A stretch of DNA of 9,030 nt from an uncultured Paracoccaceae bacterium (lineage in GTDB: Bacteria; Pseudomonadota; Alphaproteobacteria; Rhodobacterales; Rhodobacteraceae): contig CALESR010000349.1 in assembly GCA_937907485.1 (NCBI GenBank), forward strand, positions 1-9,030, written 5' to 3'. The notes beneath the pieces were generated by a model that was not told the DNA's origin, ran no database searches, and was given only the letters and a program-made list of their open reading frames with translations. The first letter of the stretch is position 1; each line of letters starts with the position of its first letter. A program made the translations under genes and the position numbers. Positions 6,534 through 9,030 of this stretch are shown here, in pieces.

Positions 6534-7391
6534 TCAGTCTGATGCGCTGCCAACGGATTGGACATTGCCGACAGGAGGGGCTGCCGGAACAGAGATGAAG
6601 ACCTGATTGAGGAATGCCGCCTTGATGAGCGCATGGGCAGTGGTGTCGACGCCCAGTGTCTCGCGCGCTAGGCGCAGGTGCTTTTCGACCGTTGGCGCGG
6701 CGATGCCCATGATGAGCGAGATATCCGCCGTGGTCTTGCCATGCGCGACCCATTCCAGCACCTCGCGCTGGCGCGGTGTCAGCGCGCGTCGCTCGACCCG
6801 GAAGGGCAGCGCCGCGAGACACCGGTGCATTACCCCGGCAATGGCGAAAATCTCGTCATGGTGCGCGTCGATCAGGCCGTCGAGTTGGTCCTGCTGCCAT
6901 CCGGGTTGGCCCACCAGCGCCATTACGGCCCTGCCGCGAGAGCGCGGTTGCGACAGGCCAATGCAGCAACCCGTCTCGATCTGGTGGCGAAAGAAGAAGT
7001 CGAGCGCCTCGGTCGTCACCTCGAAATCATCTGGCACATCGCAGGTTGCCGGGTCGCGCGACCATTTGCCGATTCCGACATTGGTCAGCGCCCAGTGGAA
7101 CGTGGCGCTCTGGCGGAAATAGCCACGGGCGACCAGTTCTTCGATGACGGCGCGGTCCAAGGTGGACATCACCAGAAAGTCTTCGCGCGCGCCCAGCACC
7201 AACCCGCGTGAATCCGGTGAATAGCCATAGATCAGATGCGCGAACCCCATGGCGTGAAAGGCGTCGCATCCCATCCGCCAGACGGAATCCTGATCGTTGG
7301 CCGCCAACATCCGTGCCAATAGGGCAATCATGCCTGCGGGACGCCCCACTACGGCTGACGGTGACAACCGGCCTCTCGACATGTCTTCCAT
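6534..7391 (-). CDS. LuxR-family transcriptional regulator, solo (autoinducer-binding-like domain plus LuxR HTH)
   Basis: The 285-residue product has two parts. Residues 30-195 look like an autoinducer-binding domain of the LuxR/TraR type: FHAMGFAHLIYGYSPDSRG, then RGYFRQSATFHWALTNVG at about 89-106 with a following Trp110, and a central F-F-R-H-Q-I-E-T-G stretch. Residues 203-262 are a classical LuxR/FixJ helix-turn-helix: LTPRQREVLEWVAHGKT, then ISLIMGIAAPTVEKHLRLAR and ETLGV. It should bind DNA as a dimer. The stretch where TraR and LuxR carry an Asp-Pro ligand pair reads RQSATFHW, so the ligand may not be an ordinary acyl-homoserine lactone. No luxI-type synthase is in the window. The ATG at 7391 is chosen from domain length; a second ATG lies three codons later and neither has a strong ribosome-binding site. 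A further N-terminal extension to 7469 is unlikely. Confidence 0.88.
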   Translation of the reverse strand: MEDMSRGRLSPSAVVGRPAGMIALLARMLAANDQDSVWRMGCDAFHAMGFAHLIYGYSPDSRGLVLGAREDFLVMSTLDRAVIEELVARGYFRQSATFHWALTNVGIGKWSRDPATCDVPDDFEVTTEALDFFFRHQIETGCCIGLSQPRSRGRAVMALVGQPGWQQDQLDGLIDAHHDEIFAIAGVMHRCLAALPFRVERRALTPRQREVLEWVAHGKTTADISLIMGIAAPTVEKHLRLARETLGVDTTAHALIKAAFLNQVFISVPAAPPVGNVQSVGSASD

Positions 7392-7485
7392 TACGACGCC
7401 CGCACCAAACCAACGACAAGCGGCAAGGCTGGCGCACTTTTGGCGGATTGTCGAGCCGGCACGACGCAACTTGCGGACGCAAAGG

Positions 7486-7516
7486 AAAAGGGGCGGCGCC
7501 TTGCGGCTCCGCCCCT
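7486..7516 (-). terminator. Intrinsic terminator of the rpsB-tsf operon
   Basis: On the minus strand, AGGGGCGG pairs with CCGCCCCT (plus strand 7509-7516 and 7489-7496). Inside that stem, after one mismatch, GCC pairs with GGC around a GCAA tetraloop. A TTTTCC tract (plus-strand A-run 7486-7489) follows directly. The hairpin begins about 20 bases after the tsf stop. This is a strong classical terminator and implies that tsf is the last gene of its operon here, so pyrH and frr, which follow tsf in many bacteria, are not co-transcribed from this position. Confidence 0.8.
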
Positions 7517-7536
7517 GCCTGGCAGGTCAGTCCGGC

Positions 7537-8445
7537 TCAGCGGCCAAGGGTCTTGGCGACCTCGGCGGCAAAGTCTTCTTGTTTCTTCTCGATGCCTTCG
7601 CCGACGGCGACGCGGGCATAGCCGGTAATCGTCACGCCGGCATCCTTGGCCGCCTGCTCGACGGTCAGGTCGGGGTTGACCACAAAGGCCTGACCCAGCA
7701 GCGTGTTTTCCGCGAGGAAGCGCTTCATGCGGCCCGGAATGATGTTGTTGTGGATCACGGCGTCGGGCTTGGGCTTGGCCGAGGCGGCGTTTTCTTCCAG
7801 CGCCTTGGCGGTCTGCACTGCCAATTCGCGCTCGATCACTTCGGGGTCCATGCTGGCCTCGGACAGCGACAGCGGCGAGGTCGCGGCGATGTGCATGGCG
7901 AATTGCTTGCCGATGCTCTGCGCTGCGTCAGCCGGGCCGGTCAGCGCGACCAGCACACCGATCTTGCCCATGCCTTCGGCGGCCGAGTTGTGGACATAGC
8001 TGACCACGGTGTCGCCTTCGAGCACATGCAGGCGGCGCAGGTTCATGTTCTCGCCGATGCGGGCAATGGCGCCCTGCAGGACCGTTTCCACGGTTTCGCC
8101 GTTCAGATGCGAAGCCTTGACCACCTCAACCGAATCGCCAACCTCGAGCGCCACGCGGGTCACGTCGCGCACCAGCGTTTGGAAATCGATATTCTTGGCG
8201 ACAAAGTCGGTTTCCGAGTTGATCTCGACCGCCACACCGCGGCCGTTGGTCACGGCGACGCCGATCAGGCCCTCGGCCGCCACGCGGTCGGCCTTTTTCG
8301 CGGCTTTCGCCAGGCCCTTGGTGCGCAGCCAGTCGATCGCGGCATCCATGTCGCCGTCGGTCTCGGTCAGCGCCTTCTTGACGTCCATCATGCCCGCGCC
8401 GGTCATCTCGCGCAGCTCTTTCACCATCGCAGCGGTAATCGCCAT
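7537..8445 (-). CDS. tsf: Translation elongation factor Ts
   Basis: This 302-residue factor catalyses GDP release from EF-Tu so that it can be recharged with GTP in the cytoplasm. The N-terminal UBA-like module is clear at residues 1-55 (MVKELREMTGAGMMDVKKAL, then DMDAAIDWLRTKG). The EF-Ts signature INSETDFVAKN lies at about 75-85; Thr79-Asp80-Phe81 is the TDF element that contacts EF-Tu. Two core subdomains and the segment HNNIIPGRMKRFLAENTLLG near the C-terminus complete the protein. Length is normal for the family. The ATG at 8445 is well supported by AAGGAG eight bases upstream and by homology; the open frame extends 81 codons further upstream only by overlapping rpsB in another frame. 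The gene lies 94 bp after rpsB, the near-universal arrangement, and ends at a strong terminator. Confidence 0.98.
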   Translation of the reverse strand: MAITAAMVKELREMTGAGMMDVKKALTETDGDMDAAIDWLRTKGLAKAAKKADRVAAEGLIGVAVTNGRGVAVEINSETDFVAKNIDFQTLVRDVTRVALEVGDSVEVVKASHLNGETVETVLQGAIARIGENMNLRRLHVLEGDTVVSYVHNSAAEGMGKIGVLVALTGPADAAQSIGKQFAMHIAATSPLSLSEASMDPEVIERELAVQTAKALEENAASAKPKPDAVIHNNIIPGRMKRFLAENTLLGQAFVVNPDLTVEQAAKDAGVTITGYARVAVGEGIEKKQEDFAAEVAKTLGR

Positions 8446-8539
8446 GGTTCGCACTCCTTGATTGGGATGCGGGCAGGGTTGCCCCTGCCCGATGTCGGTT
8501 GAATGACACGCGCTCCGAATTTGCCGGGGCGCGTTGTCC
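8446..8539 (-). promoter_or_regulatory. rpsB-tsf intercistronic region with two hairpins
   Basis: Two inverted repeats lie in this 94-bp gap. The first on the transcript, nearest rpsB, spans 8508-8517 with 8525-8534: six perfect pairs (ACGCGC/GCGCGT), one mismatch, then three pairs. The second is a perfect nine-pair stem, CGGGCAGGG (8470-8478) with CCCTGCCCG (8483-8491), and a four-base loop. It sits about 12 bases before the tsf ribosome-binding site. Neither is followed by a T-run, so complete termination is unlikely. They could set the rpsB:tsf ratio through pausing, partial attenuation or RNA stability. Confidence 0.55.
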
Positions 8540-9030
8540 TCAGGCCTCGGCGTCGAGGGCGTCTTCGGTGGGCGCATCTTCGAGCGCACCGAGGTCCACA
8601 CCGGCGGCCCCCAGCTGCGCCGACATGCCGTCGAGCGCCGCGCGCGAGACCATGTCGCAGTAAAGCGCGATGGCACGGGCGGCGTCATCGTTGCCGGGGA
8701 TCACATAATCGACGCCATCGGGGGCGCAGTTGGTATCGACCACGGCGACAACCGGGATGCCCAGTTTGCGGGCTTCCTGGATGGCCAGGGCTTCCTTGTT
8801 GACGTCGATGACGAACAGCAGGTCCGGCAGGCCGCCCAGTTCACGGATGCCGCCCAGCGAAGCCTGCAGTTTGGCCTGCTCGCGCGTGACGGTCAGCAGT
8901 TCTTTCTTGGTCAGACCCAGCGCGCCGCGCTCCATCTGCTCATCGATCTGCTTGAGGCGCTGAATCGACTGCGACACGGTCTTCCAGTTGGTCAGCGTGC
9001 CGCCCAGCCAGCGGTGGTTCATGTAGTACT
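8540..9030 (-). CDS. rpsB: 30S ribosomal protein S2, C-terminal two thirds
   Basis: S2 is a structural protein of the small ribosomal subunit, on the solvent side of the head-body junction, and is needed for S1 binding. The right edge cuts the gene. About 162 codons are present, starting in the frame Y-Y-M-NHRWLGGTLTNWKTV, so the N-terminal 80-90 residues are missing and the Met at 9022 is internal, not the start. Diagnostic segments are NHRWLGGTLTNWKT, ELGGLPDLLFVIDVNKEALA, EARKLGIPVVAVVDTN and GNDDAARAIALYCDMVSRA. The protein ends in an acidic, Ala-rich tail (DLGALEDAPTEDALDAEA) that extends past the conserved core. Tails of this kind vary between alphaproteobacteria. It is the first gene of the operon with tsf; its promoter lies outside the window. 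Confidence 0.97.
   Translation of the reverse strand, partial: YYMNHRWLGGTLTNWKTVSQSIQRLKQIDEQMERGALGLTKKELLTVTREQAKLQASLGGIRELGGLPDLLFVIDVNKEALAIQEARKLGIPVVAVVDTNCAPDGVDYVIPGNDDAARAIALYCDMVSRAALDGMSAQLGAAGVDLGALEDAPTEDALDAEA

Noticed and set aside
7471..7482. TTGCGGACGCAA dyad upstream of the luxR-type gene, considered as a lux-box-like operator
   Set aside because: The dyad is only 5-2-5, does not resemble the 18-20-bp lux box, and lies next to the tsf terminator, so chance is the better explanation.
7297..8502. A 401-codon open frame on the plus strand opposite tsf and the luxR-type gene
   Set aside because: It lies antisense to tsf, whose identity is certain. Its peptide is His/Gly/Arg-rich with no recognisable domain, which is typical of GC-rich shadow frames.
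1..9030. Search by eye for CRISPR repeats, tRNA genes, insertion-sequence ends, prophage or defence genes
   Set aside because: No regularly spaced repeats, cloverleaf-like gene, transposase or recognisable defence protein was found. The window reads as core chromosome.

Overview
The window looks like ordinary chromosome from a GC-rich alphaproteobacterium, most likely a member of the Rhodobacterales (Roseobacter/Rhodobacter group). The basis is the high G+C with strong third-position bias, the rpsB-tsf operon, a choline-sulfatase of the rhizobial/roseobacter type, a DUF2339 membrane protein, and a LuxR-type regulator with no synthase beside it. The taxon is inferred from protein style, not from a marker gene. 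No mobile element, CRISPR array, tRNA or rRNA was seen.

Left part (1-2241). The 5' part of an alkaline-phosphatase-superfamily hydrolase gene (minus strand, running off the left edge) is divergent from betC, choline-sulfatase (plus), across a 141-bp gap. betC converges, with only 2 nt between stops, on a small minus-strand gene for a protein resembling a degenerate response-regulator receiver domain. BetC releases choline and sulfate from choline-O-sulfate. The usual betIBA partners are not in the window.

Middle part (2242-5555). About 700 bp hold no convincing intact gene. They contain an AT-rich stretch with overlapping palindromes upstream of the receiver-like gene, then a zone where membrane-like peptide segments appear in different frames, suggesting a decayed gene. 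Next is a large minus-strand gene for a polytopic DUF2339 membrane protein of 871 residues.

Right part (5556-9030). rpe, ribulose-phosphate 3-epimerase (plus), starts 84 bp from the divergent DUF2339 gene and is followed by a strong hairpin. A LuxR-family regulator without a cognate luxI (minus) follows, with a probable terminator at its 3' end. Last is the translation operon rpsB-tsf (minus; rpsB cut by the right edge), with two hairpins in its intercistronic gap and a classical intrinsic terminator after tsf.

The genes form separate small transcription units: osmolyte/sulfur use, central carbon metabolism, signalling and translation. No integrated novel system is evident. The points most worth a second look are the 2242-2939 gap, the degenerate receiver-like protein, the LuxR solo and the rpsB-tsf intercistronic hairpins.
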